This document shows positions 25,664-34,061 of a stretch of 64,000 nt of DNA, one piece after another. A program made the translations under genes and the position numbers. Numbering within the stretch: the stretch's first letter is position 1; every line of letters begins with the position of its first letter. The notes beneath the pieces were generated by a model. It was not told the DNA's origin and did no database searches. It saw only the letters and a program-made list of their open reading frames with translations. Where the stretch lies: NCBI GenBank assembly GCA_046295655.1, contig JBKBMT010000005.1, positions 1 through 64,000 of the forward strand, written 5' to 3'. The stretch comes from JBKBMT01 sp046295655 (GTDB lineage Bacteria; Pseudomonadota; Alphaproteobacteria; Rhodobacterales; Rhodobacteraceae).

Positions 25664-26560
25664 ATGTTTCACCGCACCAGCCCGTCGCGGGGCCACGGAT
25701 CACCGCGCGTCACCGGCTTTCATGACCCCGACACCGGCAGCATCCAGTATGTCGTGGACGATCCCGAAACCGGCGCCGCTGCACTGATCGACATCGTTCT
25801 GGACTACGACCCCGAGGCTGGTCGGGTCCGCCACGACAGCGCGAAGGTGGCGCTCGACTTCGTCCGGCGCGAGGGGCTGACGCTGGAGTGGATCCTCGAC
25901 ACGCATCCGCATGCCGATCACCTGATGGCCGCCGCCTGGCTGAAGGAACAGACCGGCGCGCCCATCGGCATCGGGGCCAAGGTGCGCGAGATCGCCCGGA
26001 TGTGGGAAAAGATCTACAACATGCCCGGGGCCTTCGACCCGGAGCGGGATTTTGACCGGCTGTTCGCGGACGGCGACACGTTCCGGATCGGGTCGCTGCC
26101 GGTGCGGGTGATGCTGTCACCCGGGCATACGCTCGGCTCGGTCACCTATGTCGTCGGCTCCGATGCCGCCTTCGTCCACGATACACTGATGCATGTCGAT
26201 GTCGGCAGCTCCCGTGCGGACTTCCCCGGCGGGGACGCCGGACAGCTGTGGGACTCGATCCAGCGGATCCTCGAGCTTCCCGAGGCCACACGGCTGTTCG
26301 TCGGGCACGATTATCCGCCCGTGGAGGGCCGCGAGGAAGCGGCCTGGGAGGCCACGGTCGCCGAACATCGGTCCCGCAACCCGCACGTGAACGGCAAGAC
26401 GCGGAACGATTTCGTTGCCTTGCGCAAGGCGCGGGATGCCGACCTGCCGCTGCCCGACCGGATGCTCGCCGCCCTGCAGATCAACCTCCGCGGCGGCCGC
26501 CTGCCGGTGCCAGAGAGCGACGGACACAGCCACATCCGCATTCCGCTGGGCAAGTTCTGA
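25664..26560 (+). CDS. MBL-fold metallo-hydrolase (persulfide-dioxygenase-like/Blh type)
   Basis: A 298-residue metallo-beta-lactamase-fold protein. Metal ligands are in DTHPHADHLMAA (HxHxDH), SPGHTLGSV and FVHDTLM, with a later VGHDYPP. The overall layout resembles ETHE1 and Blh/BigR-operon proteins that oxidise persulfides to sulfite, but the usual TGDAL Asp strand is FVHDTL here. Length is longer than ETHE1 (about 245) owing to an insertion after the fifth ligand. It follows sseA and the aminotransferase on the same strand, which fits sulfur metabolism. It ends before a GC hairpin shared with amtB. Confidence 0.82.
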   Translation: MFHRTSPSRGHGSPRVTGFHDPDTGSIQYVVDDPETGAAALIDIVLDYDPEAGRVRHDSAKVALDFVRREGLTLEWILDTHPHADHLMAAAWLKEQTGAPIGIGAKVREIARMWEKIYNMPGAFDPERDFDRLFADGDTFRIGSLPVRVMLSPGHTLGSVTYVVGSDAAFVHDTLMHVDVGSSRADFPGGDAGQLWDSIQRILELPEATRLFVGHDYPPVEGREEAAWEATVAEHRSRNPHVNGKTRNDFVALRKARDADLPLPDRMLAALQINLRGGRLPVPESDGHSHIRIPLGKF

Positions 26561-26576
26561 TCCGGGCCGAAAGCGA

Positions 26577-26602
26577 AGGGCCCGGGCAGCGGCCCGGGCC
26601 CT
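26577..26602. terminator. Stem-loop between convergent genes
   Basis: An 11-bp perfect stem (AGGGCCCGGGC, 26577-26587, paired with 26592-26602) encloses a 4-base loop AGCG. It lies between the MBL gene stop and the amtB stop. No U-tract follows on either strand, so it may be a bidirectional pause or rho-assisted terminator. Confidence 0.6.
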
Positions 26603-26622
26603 CGCGGTGGCATGTCGGCGGA

Positions 26623-28005
26623 TCAGCCCTTCTGGAACTCGGGGTAGGCCTCCATCCCCAGTTCCGCCATGTCCAGCCCGTTGATCTCGGTCTCCTTATC
26701 GACCCGCAGGCCCATGACCGCCTTCAGGACGATCCAGACCACGGCGGAGGCGATCACCGTGAAGGCGCCCACGATCACGATCGAGATGATCTGGGTGGCA
26801 AAGGATGCCTCGTCGTTCGTAAGGACGACCGCAATCGTACCCCAGATACCGGCGAACAGGTGCACCGGGATCGCGCCCACCACATCGTCGATCTTCAGCC
26901 GGTCGAGGAACGGCACCGCAAAGACCACGATCACCCCGCCGACGGCACCGATCAAGGTGGCCTGGCCCAGCGTCGGGGTCAGCGGTTCGGCGGTGATCGA
27001 CACAAGCCCCGCGAGCGCCCCGTTCAGAATGAAGGTCAGGTCGGGCTTCTTGTAGAGCAGTTGCGTCAGGACCAGCGCCGCGATTACACCACCGGCCGCG
27101 GCGGCATTGGTGTTGGCAAAGATACGGCTGACATCGGCAACGTCACCCACCGTTCCCATGGCCAGCTGCGAGCCGCCGTTGAAGCCGAACCAACCAAGCC
27201 AGAGGATGAACGTGCCCAGCGTGGCAAGCGCGAGGTTCGAACCCGGGATCGGCACGACGCGGCCGTCCTTGGCGTATTTCCCGATCCGCGGCCCCAGCAG
27301 GATGGCGCCCGTGAGCGCGGCCCAGCCGCCAACCGAGTGCACCACGGTCGAGCCCGCGAAGTCGAGGAAACCCATTTCGTCCAGGAACCCCTCGCCCCAC
27401 TTCCAGCTGGCCTGAATCGGATAGATCAGCGCGGTAAGGAAGATGGTGAAGATCAGGAACGGCCACAGCTTGATGCGTTCGGCAAGCGCGCCCGACACGA
27501 TCGAGGCCGTGGTTGCGCAGAACATCAGCTGGAAGAAGAAGTCAGACCCTGTCGAGGCATATTCGATATCGTCGGCCGCATCCGCCGAAAGGCCAACCGC
27601 CTCCAGCACTGCGACCCCGATGGCGCCGAGGTAACCCTCGATCATCCAGCCGTCGCCGGGATACATCAGCTGATAACCGATCAGGTAGTAGAACAGCGCC
27701 GCCAGCGAGAACAACGAGATGTTCTTGGTCAGCTGCATGGTCACGTTCTTGGAACGCACCAGCCCCGATTCCAGCATGGCAAAGCCCGCGGCCATCCAGA
27801 ACACCAGAAAGCCGCCGATAAGGAACAGCAGCGAGTTCAGGATGAACACCCCGTCGCGGGGCATCTCGAAGGAGGCGATCGCCTCTGCCACGGTTTCGGC
27901 CGCTTCGGCGGCGGCCTCTGCGGTCGTCGTGTCCTGCGCAAGCGCGGGCGCCGCGGCCACGGCCAGAAGGGTCGCCGCCCCGGTCAGTCTGCGAAGCATA
28001 GTCAT
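26623..28005 (-). CDS. amtB: Ammonium transporter
   Basis: A 460-residue inner-membrane channel with a cleaved leader (MLRRLTGAATLLAVAAAPALA) followed by eleven predicted helices. Family motifs are FWMAAGFAMLESGLVRSKN, GGWAALTGAILLGPRIGKYA and FILWLGWFGFNGGSQ, and the twin-His-type pore segments lie in VHSVGG and AIPVHLFAGIWGT. It moves NH4+ into the cell and is blocked by GlnK. The start ATG at 28005 follows GGGGAAAAG. glnK lies 25 bp upstream on the same strand, so they form the common glnK-amtB operon. Confidence 0.95.
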   Translation of the reverse strand: MTMLRRLTGAATLLAVAAAPALAQDTTTAEAAAEAAETVAEAIASFEMPRDGVFILNSLLFLIGGFLVFWMAAGFAMLESGLVRSKNVTMQLTKNISLFSLAALFYYLIGYQLMYPGDGWMIEGYLGAIGVAVLEAVGLSADAADDIEYASTGSDFFFQLMFCATTASIVSGALAERIKLWPFLIFTIFLTALIYPIQASWKWGEGFLDEMGFLDFAGSTVVHSVGGWAALTGAILLGPRIGKYAKDGRVVPIPGSNLALATLGTFILWLGWFGFNGGSQLAMGTVGDVADVSRIFANTNAAAAGGVIAALVLTQLLYKKPDLTFILNGALAGLVSITAEPLTPTLGQATLIGAVGGVIVVFAVPFLDRLKIDDVVGAIPVHLFAGIWGTIAVVLTNDEASFATQIISIVIVGAFTVIASAVVWIVLKAVMGLRVDKETEINGLDMAELGMEAYPEFQKG

Positions 28006-28030
28006 CTTTTCCCCAATCCCCTGAATCGCG

Positions 28031-28369
28031 TCAGAGCGCATTGTCGTTGGTCTCGCCGGTGCGGACCCGCACCGCGGCTTCGACGTCCAGAACAAAGATC
28101 TTGCCGTCGCCGATCTTGTCGGTGCGGGCGGTCTTGCGGATCGTGTCCACGACCTGTTCGGCCATGGCGTCGCTGACGACGAGCTCAAGCTTCACCTTCG
28201 GCACGAAGTTCACGGCGTATTCGGCACCGCGATAGATCTCCGTGTGCCCGGACTGCGTGCCGAAGCCCTTTATTTCCGTCACCATCATGCCGCGCACGCC
28301 GATGGCGGTCAGCGCCTCGCGGACCTCCTCGAGCTTGAACGGCTTGATTGCTGCAATGATGAGTTTCAC
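28031..28369 (-). CDS. glnK: Nitrogen regulatory protein P-II
   Basis: A 112-residue trimeric signal protein that senses ATP, 2-oxoglutarate and glutamine. Tyr51 in YRGAEYAV is the uridylylation site of the T-loop. The B-loop TRTDKIGDGKIFV and C-loop VRVRTGE match the family signatures. Its first position in the operon with amtB marks it as GlnK rather than GlnB. Length is the standard 112 residues. Confidence 0.95.
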   Translation of the reverse strand: MKLIIAAIKPFKLEEVREALTAIGVRGMMVTEIKGFGTQSGHTEIYRGAEYAVNFVPKVKLELVVSDAMAEQVVDTIRKTARTDKIGDGKIFVLDVEAAVRVRTGETNDNAL

Positions 28370-28440
28370 GTTGCCACCCTCTCTTGCCCGCCGGTCCCGC
28401 CATGGGACCCACCGCGACAGAAAGCGTGGCCGGCCGGCGC

Positions 28441-28532
28441 GTCACAACGTGACAGTCACCGGACGGGCGGGCCGAGACGGAAGAAACCCAGATAGTTTGC
28501 ACAAAAATAAGTCTTTGCCGAAAAATTGTGCA
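28441..28532. promoter_or_regulatory. AT-rich control region of glnK with inverted half-sites
   Basis: Two inverted features stand out in the 262-bp gap between glnK and the divergent PBP gene: GTCAC-AAC-GTGAC at 28441-28453, and TGCAC (28498-28502) facing GTGCA (28528-28532) across an AT-rich stretch. TGCAC/GTGCA halves resemble NtrC-type sites, fitting nitrogen control of glnK-amtB, but spacing is longer than usual. No clear -24/-12 promoter was seen. Confidence 0.3.
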
Positions 28533-28631
28533 TCTCGCAGGTGCAGAATGATCTGACGGGGTCTCCACAAAGCGCGGGCAAGGCTGTATGGTCGGTTCGG
28601 CTGATCGGGCAGAACAACGACAGGCGCAGCA

Positions 28632-30791
28632 ATGACGGGCAGAGGCACGGGCCGGCAGCCACTCGTGGCCCCGCGACGCGGCGGCAAGTCGCCGCCGACG
28701 CCGGTGCGGAGTCGCAGGCGCGCGCCGCGTGGCCCGCGCCGGCGTGGCCCTCTCGGTTTCCTGGCGGCGCTTGTGGGCGGGCTGTTCCGCCTGGTCGGGC
28801 GCGTGATCTGGGGCGTCACCTGGCGCGTCGCCACTGTGGCCACCCTGGTCGTCGGTGCCGCCACATTCTATTTCTACGCCCAGTTGCCCGAGGCCCGGGC
28901 CCTTCTGGACGGCCGCAACCGCGGCTCGGTCACGATGCTTGACCATGAGGGCGAGGTCTTTGCCTGGCGGGGCGAAACCTTCGGCGGGCATATCGCGGCA
29001 TCCAGCGTGTCGCCGCATCTGCGCAACGCGGTGGTGGCGACCGAGGACAAGCGGTTCTACAGCCATCTCGGCATCTCGCCGCGCGGCATCGCCAGCGCCG
29101 TCCGAATCAACCTGCGCGAGGGTCGCGGACCGTTTTCGGGCAACGGCGGATCGACCATTACGCAGCAGGTGGCGAAGCTTCTGTGCCTCGGGGTCCCCTA
29201 CGACCCGACCACATGGAAATCGGAGGCGGACTACGAGGCGGACTGCCGGCGCGGCTCGATCTGGCGCAAGCTGAAGGAAGTGCCCTATGCCTTCGCGCTG
29301 GAGGCCAGATACTCCAAGGAAGAGATCCTGACGATCTATCTCAACCGGGCCTATCTCGGTGCCGGCGCGCGGGGATTCGAGGCGGCGGCACAACGCTATT
29401 TCGGCAAGTCGGCAGCACAGGTGAACCCGGCCGAGGCGGCGATGCTGGCGGGCCTGCTGGTCGCGCCATCCTACTTTGCGCCGACCCGCAGCCTGGAACG
29501 GGCCCAGGGGCGGGCCAATGTCATCCTCGGACTGATGGCCGAACAGGGGTATCTGACACCGGCGCAGCTGGCCGAGGCGCGGGCAAACCCTGCCCGTCTG
29601 TCCGTCGCCGCCGAACAGCGCGCGGGCGGGTATTTCGCCGACTGGGTGATGGAAACGGTGCCGTCCTTCCTCGCCCGCGCGACCACCGAGGACGTGATCA
29701 TCCACACCACGCTCGACCGGCATCTGCAGAAGGCGGCCGAGGATGCGCTGGCACATGTCTTTGCCACCAAGGTCCGCGACGGGTCGAAGGCACAGGCGGC
29801 GGTCGTCGTCATGTCGTCCGACGGGGCGGTGCGGGCGATGGTCGGCGGCCGTGCGACGCAGGTCGCCGGCGCCTTCAACCGGGCGACGCAGGCCAAGCGG
29901 CAGACCGGTTCCGCCTTCAAGCCCTTCGTCTACGCCGCGGCGCTGGACCTTGGCTATTCCGCCGCCGATTTCGTCGAGGACGCGCCGCTGACCCTGCACG
30001 TGCGCGGCTCGGGTCCGTGGAGCCCGCGCAACTACACGAACGACTACAAGGGGATCGTCACGCTGACGGTCGCCTTGCAGCATTCGCTGAACACTGCCGC
30101 GGTGCGGATTTCCGAGGCCGTGGGCCGCGACAATGTCCGCCGCATCGCCGAGGATTTCGGCATCGTTTCGGACCTGGCAACCGGCCCGGCGCTGGCGCTC
30201 GGGGTGTCGGAGGCGACGCTGCTCGAGATGACCGGCGCCTATGCCGGCATCCTGAACGGCGGCTCGTCGGTCACGCCCTATGGTCTGATCGAGTTGCGGC
30301 TTCAGGGCGAACGCGCGCCGCTGATCACCAGGGTCGGAGGGATCGGCGAACGGGTGATCAGCGAACGCGCGGCGCAGGAACTGACCTACATGATGACCCA
30401 GGTCATCGAGGCCGGAACCGGCACCCGGGCGCGGCTGCCCGGGCGCGCGACGGCGGGCAAGACCGGCACCACGCAGGCCGCGCGCGATGCCTGGTTCGTA
30501 GGGTTCACCGCCGACTACGTGGCCGGCGTCTGGATGGGATACGACGACAACACGCCGCTGACCGGCGTCACCGGCGGCGGGTTGCCGGCCGAGATCTGGA
30601 AGGAGGTCATGGTGCGCGTCCACGAGGGCCTGCCGGCCCGGCCGCTGCCGATGTATGTGCCCGAGCCGCGGTTGCCGCCCGGATCCGCAACGCCACCGGA
30701 CTACAACCCCTACAGCCCCTACGCGCCCGAACAGTCGCTGGCAGACCGGATCCTGAACGAGGTATTCAGCACGTTCGGCGGTCGCTACTGA
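28632..30791 (+). CDS. Class A penicillin-binding protein (glycosyltransferase/transpeptidase)
   Basis: A 719-residue bifunctional peptidoglycan synthase. A basic cytoplasmic N-terminus and one membrane helix (about 55-85) precede the GT51 domain with EDKRFYSHLGI, GGSTITQQVAK and KEEILTIYLNRAYLG. The transpeptidase domain has the serine in TGSAFKPF (SxxK), SLNTAAVR (SxN) and KTGTTQAA (KTG). The C-terminus ends soon after, without the long OB insertions of PBP1A, and carries a Pro/Tyr-rich tail. Length fits the PBP1 family of Rhodobacterales (often annotated pbpC/1A-like). It is divergent from glnK. Confidence 0.94.
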   Translation: MTGRGTGRQPLVAPRRGGKSPPTPVRSRRRAPRGPRRRGPLGFLAALVGGLFRLVGRVIWGVTWRVATVATLVVGAATFYFYAQLPEARALLDGRNRGSVTMLDHEGEVFAWRGETFGGHIAASSVSPHLRNAVVATEDKRFYSHLGISPRGIASAVRINLREGRGPFSGNGGSTITQQVAKLLCLGVPYDPTTWKSEADYEADCRRGSIWRKLKEVPYAFALEARYSKEEILTIYLNRAYLGAGARGFEAAAQRYFGKSAAQVNPAEAAMLAGLLVAPSYFAPTRSLERAQGRANVILGLMAEQGYLTPAQLAEARANPARLSVAAEQRAGGYFADWVMETVPSFLARATTEDVIIHTTLDRHLQKAAEDALAHVFATKVRDGSKAQAAVVVMSSDGAVRAMVGGRATQVAGAFNRATQAKRQTGSAFKPFVYAAALDLGYSAADFVEDAPLTLHVRGSGPWSPRNYTNDYKGIVTLTVALQHSLNTAAVRISEAVGRDNVRRIAEDFGIVSDLATGPALALGVSEATLLEMTGAYAGILNGGSSVTPYGLIELRLQGERAPLITRVGGIGERVISERAAQELTYMMTQVIEAGTGTRARLPGRATAGKTGTTQAARDAWFVGFTADYVAGVWMGYDDNTPLTGVTGGGLPAEIWKEVMVRVHEGLPARPLPMYVPEPRLPPGSATPPDYNPYSPYAPEQSLADRILNEVFSTFGGRY

Positions 30792-30795
30792 GCCG

Positions 30796-31419
30796 TCACA
30801 TCGCCCGCAGGTCCGCCGTGAGCGCCGCGATGTCGCCACGGCGGCGGTCCAGCATGGCACCGATCTCGGTCCGTTCGGCCGCCAGCATGTTGACGCCTTC
30901 GATGATCAGGTTGAAGAACAGCGGCCGGCCACCGCGCTCGGTCACATGCCAGCGCAGGTCGAACGGCGCCTGACCGCGCAGCCGAGCGATCGATGTGACC
31001 TCGAAATAGTTGCGCAAGGGGCGCGCGCCCGTCACCTCGATCTGGCCGCCGATGAACTCGCGGAACCGCCGGCCGTACTTGCGCGCGATGTAGCGCTGGA
31101 AGGCGGCGGTATAGTCGCGCATCTGCGCGGGGGTGGCCGTGCGGGCGGCGGGCCCCAGCGCGCTGCGGGCGATGGCGGGCACATCGGCACGATTGGCAAA
31201 GATGCGCTCGAAATCCCTCAGCATCGCCTCTTCCGGCTTGCCGGAGTTGATCGTCGCGTTGACCTCGGCCACCAGCTGATCGACCAGTGTCCGCGCATCC
31301 GACAGGCCGAAGGCGGCAGACGGCATCGGCAAGGCCAGCGCGGCGCAGAGGCCCAGGACCACGGCCCGGCGCCCGATCCGGCAACCCTCAGTCGGCGTAG
31401 GGATCCAGAAACTCGTCAT
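30796..31419 (-). CDS. mlaC: MlaC-family phospholipid transport protein
   Basis: A 207-residue periplasmic carrier that should move phospholipids between MlaA at the outer membrane and an inner-membrane MlaFEDB complex. The ATG at 31419 gives a leader with RIGRRAVVLGLCAALALPMPSAA (Arg pair, possibly Tat or Sec). The MlaC body follows, with FERIFANRADVPAIARSALG, YTAAFQRYIARKYGRRF and FNLIIEGVNMLAAERTEIG. It overlaps the last 32 bp of mlaA. The mlaFEDB genes are not in the window. Confidence 0.9.
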   Translation of the reverse strand: MTSFWIPTPTEGCRIGRRAVVLGLCAALALPMPSAAFGLSDARTLVDQLVAEVNATINSGKPEEAMLRDFERIFANRADVPAIARSALGPAARTATPAQMRDYTAAFQRYIARKYGRRFREFIGGQIEVTGARPLRNYFEVTSIARLRGQAPFDLRWHVTERGGRPLFFNLIIEGVNMLAAERTEIGAMLDRRRGDIAALTADLRAM

Positions 31420-32113
31420 CGGCTGCCTCCTGCCCAAGCTCGAAACGGCGGTTCTGCAGATACAGAAGCCGCAACTGCGCATAGCTATCGGCACTTTCGT
31501 AGAGGATGGAATCCACGCTATCGCCGAAACGGGCGCGGTCACCGAGTTTTGACCCGATCTTGACTGCCCGGGCGACATTCGCCTCGCGCGGGCGCAGGAC
31601 GGCGCCCAGCGGGTCGATGATGGCATCCGCCACCCTGCCCAGCATGTCGCGCTCGGTCGACGGGCCCAGCACCGGAAGCTCCAGATAGGCCCCCTCGCCC
31701 ATGCCCCAGACGTGCAGCGTCTCGCCGAAATCGGTCTTGCGCCTGTCAAGGCCCATCGCCGTCGCCGGATCGAACAGCCCGCCGACCCCGATGGTCGTGT
31801 TCACGACGAGGCGCCAGGCGTTGTGCACCGCATCCTCGAACCGGCCCTGAAGGGTCTTGTTAAGTACTTCGGAAGGCAGCGACAGGTTGCGCCCGACATT
31901 GCCGAAACCCGTGCTGACGGCCCCTCCGCCGGCCCCCCCGAAGGCGCGTGACACGGGCCGCGCGACGTTCCGATCCAGTGCCACGTTGAAGGCATGCGTG
32001 CGCCGGTTCTGTTCCTCGTAGGGGTCGAAGATCCCGCTCGGCGCCGGCGCGGAACAGCCCGCAAGGACGAGAAGCAGCGCGGATATGACGGCGAGGGGGT
32101 GGAACGAAAGCAA
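31388..32113 (-). CDS. mlaA: MlaA-family outer-membrane lipoprotein (VacJ)
   Basis: A 241-residue lipoprotein that extracts surface phospholipids for retrograde transport. A TTG start at 32113 with GAAGG seven bases upstream gives LSFHPLAVISALLLVLAGC, an exact lipobox; the open frame continues upstream but without a signal. Family motifs include DPYEEQNRRTHAFN, VRNFVNTT-type WRLVVNTTIGVGGLFDPA and DFGETLHVWGMGEGAYLELPVLGPSTERD. mlaC follows with an overlap, which supports a two-gene lipid-transport operon. Confidence 0.9.
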   Translation of the reverse strand: MLSFHPLAVISALLLVLAGCSAPAPSGIFDPYEEQNRRTHAFNVALDRNVARPVSRAFGGAGGGAVSTGFGNVGRNLSLPSEVLNKTLQGRFEDAVHNAWRLVVNTTIGVGGLFDPATAMGLDRRKTDFGETLHVWGMGEGAYLELPVLGPSTERDMLGRVADAIIDPLGAVLRPREANVARAVKIGSKLGDRARFGDSVDSILYESADSYAQLRLLYLQNRRFELGQEAADDEFLDPYAD

Positions 32114-32324
32114 CAGGTAACCTTCGGGCTGCAGTATCTTCGAGGCGTCGCGCGGCGGACGGATTTGCAGGTCAGGGTTTAGCAGCCCGAGTGCCGATGG
32201 CAACGCCGATCGCGCGGGAATGGTCACGGGGCGGCATTTTCTGCCGACCTGCGCGACTTGCGGGACTGTCGGGCGGGGTCGAAACGTATATAGTCTTGGC
32301 CGGGCAGCAAGCGGACCGCAGCGT

Positions 32325-34061
32325 ATGAGCACTCCAGACACGAACCGCGGCCAGGCGGAGCTGAGGGCAGCGCGCGCCGAACACCGGCAACTCTTTCTTG
32401 CCGTGGCACTGTTCAGCGCGCTCGTGAACCTGCTGATGCTCGTTGGCCCGCTCTACATGCTTCAGATCTACGACCGGGTCCTCGGCTCGCAGTCGCAGGA
32501 GACGCTGGTCGCCATGTCGATCCTCGTAACCTTCCTGTTCCTGATGATGGGGATCCTCGACCATGCGCGCAGCCGCGTGACGGCCCGGATCGGCGCAAGG
32601 TTCCTCGACCGGCTGGACCGGCGGGTGTTCTCGGCCTCGGTCCGGGCTTCGGCGATCGTGCCGAACGACACGCAGGCGCTTGCGGCGCAGCGCGATCTCG
32701 AATCCATCCACCGGCTGCTGACGTCGCCGGTTCTGATGTCCCTCTTCGACCTGCCATTCACCCCGCTGTTCGTTTTTGCGATCTTCCTGTTCCATCCCGC
32801 GCTCGGCGTGCTTGCGCTGATCGGCGGGGCGATCCTGATCGCGATCACGGTGTTGAACCAGATCATGACGAAGCGCCCCCTGGCCGAGGCGTCGGGCAGC
32901 TCGATGGTCTCCGAGCGGATGTCGGACCAGATCAAGTCCGAGGCCGAACTGGTGCAAAGCCTTGGCATGCGCAGCGCCGCTTTCGAGCGCTGGGGCAAGG
33001 CCCGGCACGAGGCGACCCGGACCGCAATGGCGGCCAACGATATCGGCGGCGGGTTCATGGCGACATCCAAGACCTTCCGGCTGTTCCTGCAATCAGCGAT
33101 GCTGGGCCTTGGCGCCTGGTATGTGCTGAAGGGCGAGATCACCGCCGGTGCGATGATTGCGGGGTCGATCCTGCTTGGCCGGGCGCTGGCCCCGATCGAG
33201 ATGGCGGTGGGGCAATGGGCCACCGTGCAGCGGGCGCAGGAGGGCTGGACGCGACTTTCGAGCCTCTTGAGCCGGGTGCCGCCCGAGCCGCGGATGACCG
33301 CCCTGCCCCGTCCCCGCGCCCTGCTGGATGTGCAGAACGTGACCGTGACGCCGCCGGGCGAACAGGCCCCGGTGCTGCGTGGGGTCAGCTTCCGTCTGGA
33401 ACCGGGTCAGGCGCTTGGCGTGATCGGCCCGTCAGGAGCCGGCAAGACGACGCTTGCCCGGGCGGTCTGCGGCGTCTGGAAACCGATTGCGGGCAAGATC
33501 CGACTGGATGGAGCGGCGCTGGACCAGTACGACCCGGACACGCTGGGCAGCTACATCGGCTATCTTCCGCAGCGGGTGACGCTGTTCGACGGGACCATCG
33601 CCGAGAACATTGCCCGGCTGGCCGCCGAGCCCGACGCCGATGCGGTGGTGAAGGCAGCAAAGAAGGCGGCGGCGCACGACATGATCCTGAAGTTTCCGCA
33701 GGGCTATGACACCCGCGTCTCGACCGTGGGCAGCCGGCTGTCGGGCGGGCAGCTGCAGCGGATCGGACTCGCACGCGCGATGTATGGCGATCCGGTGCTT
33801 CTGGTCCTGGACGAGCCCAATTCCAACCTCGACAACGAAGGCTCGGTGGCGCTCAATACCGCGATCCGCTCGATGAAGGACGAGGGCAAGGCGGTCATGA
33901 TCATGGCCCACAGGCCCGCCGCCATTCAGGAATGCGATGTGCTGCTGGTGCTCGAGAACGGCCAGCGCACTGCATTCGGGCCGCGCGATACCGTGCTGCG
34001 CAACATGGTCAAGAACCATACGGAGATCCTGCGCCAGGCCGGACCCGGAGGCGTGACATGA
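32325..34061 (+). CDS. Type I secretion ABC transporter (PrtD/AprD-like)
   Basis: A 578-residue fused permease-ATPase. Membrane helices lie between about 20 and 290 (FSALVNLLMLVGPLYMLQIYDRVLGS is typical of PrtD). The ATPase has Walker A GPSGAGKT at about 371-378, the Q-loop YLPQRVTLFDGTIAENIARL, signature LSGGQLQRIGLARAMYG and Walker B LLVLDEPNSNLD. The protein exports RTX-type or similar substrates through an HlyD/TolC conduit. No C39 peptidase domain is present. The following HlyD gene overlaps it by ATGA. No RTX substrate gene and no tolC lie in the window. Confidence 0.92.
   Translation: MSTPDTNRGQAELRAARAEHRQLFLAVALFSALVNLLMLVGPLYMLQIYDRVLGSQSQETLVAMSILVTFLFLMMGILDHARSRVTARIGARFLDRLDRRVFSASVRASAIVPNDTQALAAQRDLESIHRLLTSPVLMSLFDLPFTPLFVFAIFLFHPALGVLALIGGAILIAITVLNQIMTKRPLAEASGSSMVSERMSDQIKSEAELVQSLGMRSAAFERWGKARHEATRTAMAANDIGGGFMATSKTFRLFLQSAMLGLGAWYVLKGEITAGAMIAGSILLGRALAPIEMAVGQWATVQRAQEGWTRLSSLLSRVPPEPRMTALPRPRALLDVQNVTVTPPGEQAPVLRGVSFRLEPGQALGVIGPSGAGKTTLARAVCGVWKPIAGKIRLDGAALDQYDPDTLGSYIGYLPQRVTLFDGTIAENIARLAAEPDADAVVKAAKKAAAHDMILKFPQGYDTRVSTVGSRLSGGQLQRIGLARAMYGDPVLLVLDEPNSNLDNEGSVALNTAIRSMKDEGKAVMIMAHRPAAIQECDVLLVLENGQRTAFGPRDTVLRNMVKNHTEILRQAGPGGVT

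Noticed and set aside
28185..30860. An 891-codon minus-strand frame opposite the PBP gene
   Set aside because: Antisense shadow; its composition is His/Arg/Gly-rich as expected from the complementary GC-rich codons.
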